From Tenrec ecaudatus (lineage: Eukaryota; Chordata; Mammalia; Afrosoricida; Tenrecidae), in the NCBI RefSeq assembly GCF_050624435.1, contig NC_134546.1, forward strand, positions 18,561,001-18,625,000: a DNA stretch of 64,000 nt, written 5' to 3'. A program made the translations under genes and the position numbers. The number at the start of each line of letters is the position of its first letter. The stretch's first letter is position 1. Shown here in pieces: positions 44,215 to 56,200 of the stretch. The notes under the pieces were generated by a model. That model did not search any database. It worked only from the letters and a program-made list of their open reading frames with translations, and had not been told where the DNA came from.

Positions 44215-47200
44215 GTAAATCCGAAAACCCCAAAGTTGCAGGGCGCCCGAGCCCCGTAAACCTGCGCCGAGGAAGGATATTGTCCCCATCAACGACTCTA
44301 GAAATGGAAGAACCCGATGACTTCTATTGCGGGGTGGGGTGGTGGGTGGTGGTGGTGAATCTGATCAAGAGCTCCATTCTAGTTAAAAGGTTTTATTAAG
44401 CCGGAAAGCCGCCTTTGAACAGGGAGCCTTTCGCAGAAGGGATGCTCTCCTCACATTACAGTTTTGATCGGCCCATTTACAGCACAAACTGTTAGATGAT
44501 TTATTAAGGGTGCATGCTATAGGCTAGTGATGGCTAATCTGATTATTTTTCCTCTTCCCCAAACGGTCTTTATTACCAATTTCTAGTTGATGAAAAAGCT
44601 AAGATTTAAATTAGGTGCACTATCTTTTAACAATACCCCCCCCCAATTTGGATTATTTCCCTAGTCTCGCTAGGATGCGATCATTCTTCCAATACCAAAA
44701 CTTAAAAACATAGCATGAAGATTTTTCTCTACAAACTTGAATATATTACCATTTGCTTTTTGAAATGCCTAAACTAAGAAAGGTTGCTCTAACAAAATAT
44801 GGACGATTTGATGACTAGGAGGTTTGGAATCCTTTTTCAGTTAATGAACAAAATATCCTAGATTTAAAATGGGCTTACATTACGAGTTTGATACATCTGA
44901 ATTGACTCGGTGACAGTCGTTGAAGTGCTTTTGGTGTGTCTTGTTTTTTTTCGTGGGGAGTGTGTGTGAATTGAAGGTTTGGAACTAGATATCCTAACCC
45001 CACAAAGGCCTCACCAAATCTGAGTTAGGAGGCAAACTCTGAGCAGAGAGCAAAGAATCCTTTTGGTTCAGCCATAGACTTGACCTCCAATCAAGTAGAA
45101 GCTGTTTCTTACTAATGGTAGAGACTTTACCTTGTGATGTCATCTAATAGGGTATGTTTACCTGGGTGAGTTTGAGAGAGCTATCTGAGCACCCAAAGGG
45201 CCTCCTTAGGAAGGTGGAGGTGCTGACAGTTTCAGGTACTCAGGGATGTGTCCTTTCTCAAGATTTGGATCTTAGAAGGGTTTGCACTAGGGTTTTTTAA
45301 AAAAAAGTTCATAGAAAAATTTTATCATCTTTTAATTCCATTTTTCCATGATTTTTTGAAATTAATAATCCATTCCCAATTGTGTATAGCAATTTTTGGT
45401 GTAAGTGGTTCAATTTATTAGAAAACCCAGTTCTAGATAAAACTTAATAATTTGTCACAGCCTCAGATGGAGGAACTTCAGATCCACTGACTAACCCGAG
45501 TTCAAACAAATTTCCCCAAAGAGGAAAGGAGACATTGCTAGTGGGAGCTTATTTCACAAAGTGGAAGGGGAAAAACAGGTAAAAACGGATTTTCCCAATA
45601 TTATGACTTTTAAGATACTTAGCATATAGTGTTTTAAGTATGAACTCCAAACTATCTTCCTGGTAGGGCAGTGGTTCCCAACCTTCCTGATGCCATGACC
45701 CTTTAATAAAGTTCCTCACGTTGTGGTGCCCCCCCCCCACCCCCCCCCACCCCCCGCCAACCTTAGCATTATTTTTGTTGCTACTTCATCACTGTCATTT
45801 TGCTACTGTGATGAATCGGGCAACCCCTGAGAAAGGGTTGTTTGACACCCCCAAAGTGATTGCGACCCACAGGTTGAGAACTGCTGTGGTAGGGTGTTAA
45901 CCCAAGGAACATTTTTAAATGATTAGTTGCCATTGACATCATTGACAGGAGGCAGCTTGGATTCAATAAATGTGTGCTGTCTGCATTCTGTAGGTTAGTT
46001 ATTCCTGATCTAATTATTTAAACTTTCCCCATAACTCTCTTTATCTAAGAGTTGTTTTTAATTAGGGAGGGATCATTGTTCTTAATACCAGGCTTTTGTA
46101 CGGAGAGCCTTTTTTCTAATGATTTTATTGGGAGCTCATACTTTTATCACAATCCATATATACATCAATTGTGTAAAGTACATTTGTACATTCATTGCCC
46201 TCATCATTCTTAAAACATTTGCCCTCCACTTAAGCCCCTGGCATCAGCTCCTCATTTTTCCCCTCCCCACCTGCTTCCCCCTCCCTCATGAACCTTTGAT
46301 AATTTATAAATTATTTTGTCATAACACTGTCCAACATCTTCCTTCACCCACTTTTCTGTTGTCTGTGCCCCAGGGAGGAGGTTATATGTTGATCCCTGTA
46401 ATCGGTTCCCCCTTTCTACCCCACCCTCCTTCTACCCTCCCAGTATTGCCACTCTCACCACTGGTCCTGAAGGGATCATCTATCCTGGATTCCCTGTGTT
46501 TCCGGTTCCTATCTGTACCAGTGTACATCCTCTGGTCTAGCCAGATTTGTAAGGTAGAATTTGAATCGTGATGGAGAGGAGGGTGGGTGAGGGGAGGAAG
46601 CATTTAGGAACTAGAAGAAAGTTGTATGTTTCATCATTGCTACACTGTACCTTGACTGGCTTGTCTCTTCCCCGTGACCCTTCCATAAGGGGATGTCCAG
46701 TTGCCTACAGAATGGCTTTGGGTCCTCACTCTGCACTCCCCCTCATTCTCAGTGATATGATTTTTTTGTTCTTTGATGCTTGATAACTGATCCCTTCGGC
46801 ACCTCGTGATCACACAGGCTGGGGTGCTTCTTCCATGTGGGCTTTGTTGTTGTATCTTTTGATAGCCTACCATCAGCTTTTTTTACATTTGCTTATGCAC
46901 CCTCTTTGTCTTCAGCGATTGTATCAGGAAGGTGAGCATCATAGAATGCCAGTTTAATAGAACTAAGTATTCTTGCATTGAGGGAGTATTTGAGTGGAGG
47001 CCCAATGTCCTGCTACCTTAATACTAAACCTATAAATATATGTACATATATCTATTTCTTCATCACCATATATAAATATATTTACATATGTACATGCCTG
47101 TATTTAGACCTCTATAAATGCCCTTTACCTCCTAGCTCTTCTATTTCCTTTGACTTTCCTCTTATCCCACTATCATGCTCAGCCTTCATTTGGGTTTCAG

Positions 47201-50200
47201 TAATTCCTCTCAGTTACATTACCTTTGGTCACACCTTACCAGGCCTCCTACACCCTCCCCACCACCGATTTGGATCATGTTGTTCCCTTGTCCCTGAGTT
47301 TGTTAACACCACTTTCTTTCCCCCCACCTCCTCCTCTCCCATGTCTCCCCAGAACTGTCGGTCCCATTGTTTTCTTCTCCAGATTGTTCATCCAGCCTAT
47401 CTTATTTTGACAGACCTGCAGAGATAATAATATGCAAAAAAACAAGACAGAGCAAAACCAAGCGACTTAAGAAAACAAAACAACAAAAAGCCAATGACAA
47501 AAAACAGTACAAAAGAAAAGCTTGTAGTTAGTTCAAGGACTGTTTGTTGGCCTTTAGGAGTCTTTTCCGGTAGAGTCTGATGGGGTGCCAAGCCAAGGCT
47601 CCAAAGTCTATTTTTAGTATTCCCTGGGGACTTTGTTGCTCTGTTCCCCTCGCTGTTCTGTTCCACACCCTTAGTGATTTGCCTCGGTGTGGTGTCTCCA
47701 ATGTTGTCCCCTGTAGGGCTATGGGTCAGTGAGGGATGTCAGGTCTCATAGTGGGGCTGGCCATGTGGTCTTTTCTGTGGATTGGCTGCTCTGAGCCAGA
47801 ATATCGTCCTCAAAGGCTTGGTGGGCCAGATGTGCTCCACTCTCAATTCCTCCACCTTCATTTGCTCCCGTGTGCTCTGATCAGACATGTCCCTCTCCCT
47901 GAGCTGCAGCTTCAGTGCTGTCCTCTGAAATAAATTCTTCTGGGGGGAGGGCCAGGTGCCCACGTAGTTGGGATTAGGGCCGGCCCCTCAGACAGATAGC
48001 CTTATTTTTGAAAGTGACTTCCATAATTGTAAAATCTGAGTGGATGTTTTCACTGGATTCACCAGGGACCAGAGGAAGACCAAGAGGCAGAATCTGAGTT
48101 AACGGTAACGCAGTTGAAGGAATTACGTAAGCAACAACAACTGCTGTTGGAAAAGAAGATGTTAGGAGAAGACTCAGATGAAGAGGAGGATCCGGACGCC
48201 ACCGAAGCACAGAGGAATCCGAGTAGTCAGGATGATGAAATCGGCTGCACCTGGGGAATGGGTAAGAGATTGCACTTGCTGCCAGAGGTTAACATTTTAG
48301 ATTTACTACTTACGTCCCCTGACAGGTATTTCATATCACTTTTCATAATTCCAGCAGATAGGGCAAGTGTATCTTTCTGTAAAATAAAAACTGATTTTGA
48401 AGGATGGCTGTTCAGAGGTAAGAATATTAAAAGGGAGATAACGGCCCTAATGCACAGTTGCAAAGACAAGAACCCTATTAAGAAAGCATTTGTTAAGTAC
48501 TGGTTAAAAACACGCAAAAGAAGAAAATATATAGGGTCAATTTGAGCAGTTCCTCTGCGCGCATACAGGGAGGTCATTTTACTTTTGAAAACAAATGGCT
48601 CAATAGAGGCTCATTACAATGAGACGTAAGGAGAAGAAGAGACAGTAGAAAGTAACTGTGGGCCTACTTCAACAGGAATGATTGAAATCGCCTCCCTTTC
48701 TGAGATCCACTGACATTAGGCTACTGGGTGGTTTCTGTGGCCCACAATCATTTGAAATGCCCCCAAAATAAGTTCTCTGCAGGAGAAAAACTTTAAATGG
48801 CTGCCTGGTTATCATAGTGGTCCCAGAGGGGGACAGTCAAATACCTTTTCTTTCCCTCTGGCTTTGGGTGTGTCGTCAGACTGGGTCGTGGCCTCTGTGA
48901 ATGTTGGTGTACACTCCGGAATCTTCCCATTCCTGTTGCTCGGTTCTTTCAGCGACGCCAAGCAGACGCTAGGAGCGTAAGTTCCTCCCCCATGCTGCAT
49001 TAAGGTTTCAGAGAAAGGCGCCGTCGCTGAGGACCTCAGCCTGTTCTGTCTACTCGGGTAGACATTGGCCACACGTGATTTTCAAGCACTTGAGATGTTG
49101 GTACTGCATATACTCATGTATAAGTCGAGTTTTTCAGCACGTTTTATGTAGTTTTTGTGGTAAAATTAGGTGCCTTGGCAGGTATTCGGGTTGGCCTATA
49201 CTCGAGTATATTTGGTAATCCAAATAGGTGCTATCAGTGTAAAATGCACACTGATTTTGAAAGATGTATAGTAAAAAAAGAATGTGCAATATCATATTCA
49301 TAACATGACATACAGCTTTCATGTTTCTATTGGGCAGCACTGACTTAGATCTTCATAAAACTACCAATTTAGAAGCAGAAGGGTCTTGAGTCAGACTGAG
49401 GAGACGAAAAGTAGCCGTCGAAGCGAACCTTGCGAGTGAGCCTTAGGAACCGTGTTCAGGGCAGGGGAGGATGGTTTTAAGGTGCTGCTTGTCCTGGCCC
49501 GCAGGACATCTACAACGTGAACAACTGAAAGAGGGACTGGGAATGAAGATGGGCAAGGGCGCGAGAAATGGAGGCAAGACAAGAATCTGATCAAGCCTCA
49601 TTTATTGAGTTGAGAGCAGAGGTTTAAATAGCCATCGAGGGGCTGGCACCATTACGTCACATGTAACATAGGGTACAGCTGAGGTAGCCAATAGTCGTGC
49701 ATCTTTAAACAAGGAAGGGGTGGCGGGCAACTGATCAAACAGGTAAGTATGCTAATGAAGCATTCCTGGTGAGCCTGGGGGGAGATGCCATCAGGCATGT
49801 ATTGACCAATGAGCATAGCAGCTGCTAGTGAAAGATCACCAATCCTAGCAAGGGTCAGGGCAGCCACCCTCTGGCGGGAAAGGAACAAAGGGCAGAAAAA
49901 CCTCTGGGCAGTTTGTATGGCGAGAGTAGATTCATGGCTAAAATCCAGGGTGGGGATACGCGCAGCTCCCGACAGGTGCTGAGTAGGCCGGCTCCGTGGC
50001 AGATAAGGGTAGTACTGGGACATGACTGGGCACAGGGCGTTCGGCCGCAGTGTGAGGTGATGAGAATGCCAGACTGAGGAGCTCAGGTTGGCTTTGTGCT
50101 ATAGAAAAAGTGATAATTGGGGGGAATAAATTGCCTTGAAAACAAGTAATAACTTGTTACATGCCTTCGAAAGCCTGGAGCGTTCTAGATTGCGGTGGTT

Positions 50201-53200
50201 TGCTTGTGGGCTTTCCCCTCCGCCCTTCCTTGAAGCCCCTTCTTTGCATCACTAATAACGTTCTTCATGCAGCTTGAAGGATCGCAGTCACCATACCGAT
50301 TACCTCTTTAGATTTTTATACTTCTGTTATTGAATACCTATCTTTCCGTTCTTCCCTGTTTCCTATAGGAGAAGATGCTATCGAGGATGAGGCTGAAGAG
50401 AACCCCATTGTCCTAGAATTTCAGCAGGAAAGGGAGGCCTTTTATATAAAGGATCCCAAAAAGGCTCTCCAAGGGTTTTTTGACCGAGAAGGTATGTCAG
50501 CAGATTCTGGTTTTGCCGGGACCTGAGCAGTACAGTTTTTAGGTTGCGCGCTACCCTTAGGATGCTCTATGTACCTGCTCACCAATCTGCTCGAGTTTTG
50601 GCTGTGTGGCCAGTTGCTTCGGAGTCCTGGTGGTGTAGTGGCAACCAGTTGGGCTGCTAACTTCACAGTCAGCAGTTCGAAACCACCAGTTGCTCCACGG
50701 GAGAAATATAGAGCTTTCTACTCCCGTAAGAGTCACAGGCCTGGAAACTCACAGTTCCACCCTGCCCTGTAGGTTGTGATGAGTCGGCATCAACTTAAAG
50801 CAGTGAGTTTGGTTTTGGTTGGTCATTTGCTTCAGGTTTCCTTTTTTTTAAAGACAAGTTAATATTTAAAAATTTTAAATTTCAATTGCTTCTCAGCCTT
50901 TTGGCTAAGATCAAGGGTAAAAATTTTAAATTTCTACTCTGGTCAGTGTTGATAAATGTAACACATATAAGCAAAAACCTCTTAGAAGTCCTCAATTAAA
51001 ATCATTTTATTGGGGGCTATTACAATTCTTACCACAATCCATACATACATCAATTGTGTTAAGCACATTGTACCTCAATAATTTTTAAGAATGTAAAGAG
51101 ATTCTAAGACCAAAAGTTTGAGAACCTCAGATTTTTTTTTTAATTGTAAAAATACTAGTAGTCGTTCTTCCTGTCTCAGGAGAAAAGAAGTACGCTTTCT
51201 CTGTGTAAAACGTTCCCACAGAGGCTTGCTTCGGTCGAGACGCGTTGACAGAGCATCCGTGGGCGGCTCTGCAGAGGAGGTTCAATGGGATCTCCTTTAC
51301 AATTTATGCTTCTACAAGCGGCCCACCACCCTCTGTCCCGATGTCCGACTGGAAGCTTGCGTGTGGCTCGATGCACAAGCCATGCCACCGACATTTCAGC
51401 ACCGTCGGGGCTAGCCATGGCAGATCGGTTTCAACATAGCTTCCAGACTGAGACTAGTTCTAAAAAGCAGCCCATGAGGACTGTATGGGTCACAGCAGAA
51501 TCCTGTTGACCATAGTGCTAGGAGAGGGGCCCTAGGTTAGAAGGCAATCGAAATGCAATGTGGCCACAACCATGGGATGGCGCCGACCCCCGATCCCGAC
51601 GACGGCACAGAGCCCGGCGACGCTTTCTACTTTTGTGCGTGGGGTCGCCGTGAGTTGGGACCAACTCAACAGCCATCAGCAATGACGAAAAACAGGCAAC
51701 CGGGAGAAACGAGCCACAGACGCCCTCTGGGGCCAGTGTCAGGAGGCTCGTTGACGTCCGTCTTTAGTGGGGTCTTTGAAGAGTTAGGATCCGTCATTGG
51801 CTGCTAGTTTTTCTGGTTTTTGCTATTTACCCAGGACTTTGGAAATCATCGAGTGTTAAAAGAAAAGCTGCTTTGGGTTATAAATATTTTACTCCTTCTG
51901 AAATCTTGGGTGGAGGGGACCTGGAAATCAGTAACCTAGTTGATGATGCGAAATTCTGCTATAAAACGTTTGATAGAGCTGATGCCAGGGCTCAAGCAGA
52001 AAGCAAAGGTTTCTTGAGAACGATGACGGCAGCAAATGTGCAAATGTGCTGACACGATGGATGGATGGATGGATTGGGATAAGCATTGTACGAGCCGCCA
52101 ATAAAATGATTTTTTAAAAGTTTTGATAATCCAGTGGACATTTGGGCTTTAATGTATTTTCTTTTCTCTGCCTCGAAGTCATCTTAATTTATTACCAGAT
52201 CATGATCCCTAAAAGTGAGAAGTAAAATGCTCTGAAATCCAATAATTCGCTGTGGTATGGGAACCACTGTTGGTATTTAACCTTTGCTCTTTTCTCTCTG
52301 TCTCGACTGGTAGCTAAACCTGTTGTGTCCATCTTTCTGCCACAGGAGAAGAATTAGAATATGAGTTCGATGAACAGGGGCACAGCACCTGGCTCTGCAG
52401 GGTGAGGTGCGTTCTTTTCCATGCGTGACCGACTCCAGGCTCAATCTGTGCTTTTAGACAACAGTTTGAGTACTAAGCTAAGTCTTTAATTTTAAGCTAG
52501 TCTTGATTTGGGGCGTTGGTATTTGAGTAACACTAAAATTATTCCATGGGCAGAAGATAAGGTGAAAGAAAAGATTAAAGTCCAACTTTTGCAGAATAGA
52601 AGAAAATGAATCGAGAGATTGAAAAGTTAGTTTAAAAAAGATCATAGCCTATTTGTTGCCTTTATGAGAATTTCTTGAAGATTTAGCCAAGCTGTGATTC
52701 TCTCCAAACCAATGTAGGTTACCCGTGGATGATTCAACTGGAAAACAGCTCATGGCCGAGGCCCTTCACTCAGGAAAGAAAAAGGAAGCCATGATCCAGT
52801 GCTCCCTGGAAGCTTGTCGGATCCTGGACACTTTGGGATTGCTGCGTCAGGAGGCAGGTCAGCATATGGAAAGACTTTTTTTCTTTAAAAATTAAAAGAG
52901 AAAATGAAAAGAAATTTAACATAAAACCTCTTTATAGACGGAAAATGTAAATTGCACAGAATTCCAAGAAGTGAAAAAACGTTCAGTCTCAGCACCTTCA
53001 GGTAGCCGTTTTTTTGTATTTGCTCATTTTCTGCACATATAGGAACATACATGTGTAGGAATAAATTCATTTTATTAAAAAATAATTTTATTGGGGGCTC
53101 TTGCAGCTCTTCTCACAATCCATACACACATTGAGTCAAGCACATTTGTACATTGTTGCCATCACCCTTTACAAAACATTGTCTTTCTACTTGAGCCCTT

Positions 53201-56200
53201 GGTATCAGCGCCTCCTTTTTCCTTGTCTGCCTTCCCACCCTCATGAACCCTCGGTAATTTAGAAATTATTTTCACTTTTATATCTCACACCATCCACTGT
53301 CTCCCTTCACCCACGTTTCTGTCGTTTGTCCCCTGAGGTGGGGTGGGGTGTTGTATGTCAATCATTGCAATCAGTTCTCCCTTTCTCTTCCTCTTCTCCC
53401 CACCTTCCACTTACCCTCATGGTATCGCTACTCTCATTATTTGTCCTGAGGGGTTTATCTGCAGGACTAAATTCTTTAACAAATGATAAACATTCAGACA
53501 AAAACATGTAGGCCTGTCATTTTTATTTCTCTATGACTAACTTTTTTAACACAAGTATGTATCCTGGTATTGTTCCTATCAATGTATGAACTTTATTTAA
53601 AAACAAAACAATGTCTATACCATAATTTATTAGGCTTTATTCTAAAGTTAATTTTTTGTTTTTACACAGTAACATGTAGTTAAAAATGAGCAAAAACAAA
53701 TACCTTTCGTAGTCCTCATCCATAGAGTCTACAATTTTCGTCTCTTTCAGTTATATCCTCAGGCATTTACAAATACTCATATTTCCAAAAAAATAGATAC
53801 TACTGTATTCCAAGTCATTAACTTGAAGCGTTGCCTATTGGTTCATTAAATTTATATTTAGCACTTACATTATGATGTTAGGCAACTAGTAGCCCTAGTC
53901 AAATAATTTTATTTGCCTTAGAGCTAGTAATAGTTTTGTTGCTGTGTCTTGGTTTCCTTGCCGCTCTTACTCGTTCTTCTCTTGCACCTGAATAGCTGTC
54001 TGGTTTCTAACATGGCTAGTCACACTGACCACTTTATCAGGTTCAACGTCTCTGCTGCAGAATGTGGTTTTCCTCCTTTTAGGGCCTAGTGCCCTCTCGA
54101 CCTGCTGCCAGACAGACTGTCATCCTGGGGCTTGACTCTGCTGCGGTCCTTCTTGGTATTTCCTTTGCTTTTCTCCTGGTTTGGGTTTTCTGTTTCTTGA
54201 TTCTTATATTCTCAGTGTTCTTACCTTATTCTAGTTTGGTGTGGGACAGCTCTTTCTGTCGTTTTAACAGGCCAAAACGCTGGTGTATGAAGAGAGAGCA
54301 TGCATTTTTAGTGGTGTTCCCTTTGTCCTCAAGACTGCAACTGAGCCGTCATGCCCCTGCTGTGCGTCTAGTTGCATCCGTGTTTGCTGGGCATTTGGGG
54401 TCCTCTGATCTGGGACCTCCTGACAGTTGCATTCACGCAATTATGTCATTGATTGTGCCATCTTGTTTCCTGCACTTATGTTAGAATTGTTAAGATATTA
54501 GACCTCAGGGTCAGAGCATCTACGTTTCTTCTCTTTATCTTTTTTTCTAACTCCCCCTCTTTTTGTTCCCTTCTGAGAAATTTTTTGCGACTTTATCTTT
54601 TGGCCTTTTAATTTTGCTATCAAAATTCAGGCCTTTTTATTTCCTTGAATATTCTTTTTTTTATGTGATAGCCCCTTATTCTTTTTCAGATTACAGAGCG
54701 CTCCTCTCATCTCTCTGCTAGTCTGCTTTCTCTGCGTTGCCCTTTTCTTTTTGTTTGTTTTGGGTTTTTTTTAGACGTCTCTGAAGTATCATGTAATCTT
54801 TAGTTGTGCGCTCCTATTTGGAGACTGAAAACTGATGGGCAGCTTGGAATACATAGGTGGGGCTGATTGACTCGATGCCAGCAAGCCTTCTGGAGGGTCT
54901 TTTGTGGAAGAATGCTACACTTGCTGTAAGGGTCTGTCGGTTGTTCTCCTTCTGTCAGTCATCTTCTCTGAAGAGCACTGTCTAATTCTCCTGCGGAGAA
55001 GAGCACTGGCTGCCAGCACTGGTAGAGCTGTCGGGTAGGAGAGGTCCGGGCAAGTGCTCAGCACGCAGCCATTTTCAGGGCAGGACAGTTTCTTGAATAT
55101 AGTGTTCATGCCCTAACCACTGTCCAGAGACTCTGGTCTACCTTTCTAGAGATTAGCCTCTGGGTTTCCATGGTAGCTGGGAAGGAGGTGAGTCAGAGGA
55201 GGATCTGTTACTCAGCCAGCTTTAATTAAGTCCTCTTATTTCTTGGTTTCTGTGAATCCTGCCGTGTAATCAGATTGGTTCTCTACTTTCCCCACTAGTG
55301 GTTTGGGAGTCCTCTCTTTTATTTTATTTTTCAATGGATTTATTGGCATATAATTCTCATATCATACAATTCAATAGTTCAGTCACATCAAGAAGAGTTG
55401 TACAGACATTCCCATGATCAGCTTTATAGCATTTTCTTCATTCTTGTCCTCATCATTATTAACTCCCCCTTTCTCCGCAACCAGGGAACCATTAATCTAT
55501 AGACTTGCCTGTCCTGAATTTCATATGTAGAAAACATTAAAAGACAGACACTATCAAGAATAACCAAGTCAAACAGATAAAAACCTCAATTAAAAAGAAA
55601 GCAGAAAATATTAAAGACTAGAACAAATTTAAATGGGTCAGAAAGAAGATAAAATGAAAAGATATTGCATCTTGACCTTACTGCGTTGGCTGTAATCGGC
55701 TTTAACAGGGCTCGTCACATCCCTCCACTACCACCTGGAGGGTCACCAGAGGCTTCATCTACGTGGGGTCCTTGCGAAGGGATTTGGGGCTTCCACTATC
55801 ATCCACGGCCTCTCATAAACCAGGTGTTCTCAACGGGAGCCCCGATGCCTCCTTTCAATGTGGATTATACTGCTTGTATTCCATGGGCTGGAGTGCTCCT
55901 GTCGTGTGGGTGCTCACGCAGATGACCGCTTGTTTGAAAACAAGCCTGTTCGACCCCAGGTGCTAGTCTTTCTGATAACCAGGCACCATCTGGTTTCTTC
56001 ATCACATCTTCCTGAGGGTGAGCATCAAGCAGGCCATGTCATAAGAACTAGCTGTTCCGAGATTGGGCTAGAATTAAGTGCAAGCCCAAATCCATCCTTT
56101 CATCTATGGTTCATCTGTGTCTCTGGTTCGCCTTAGACACATTATTGTCATTTTATGCTAGAGAGAACATGGTCCGGCATCCCCCTCGGGGCATCATGGG

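Noticed and set aside
43017-44292. Long minus-strand frames of 215 and 294 codons near the SLC4A1AP start
   Set aside because: They are antisense to the GC-rich FHA exon, where stop codons are rare. The sense strand carries the recognisable FHA domain.
49652-50023. Minus-strand 123-codon frame
   Set aside because: It lies within the probable solo LTR and has no viral or cellular domain.
52060-52080. (GATG)n run as a possible CRISPR-like or regulatory array
   Set aside because: It is a short microsatellite inside a retroelement 3' end.
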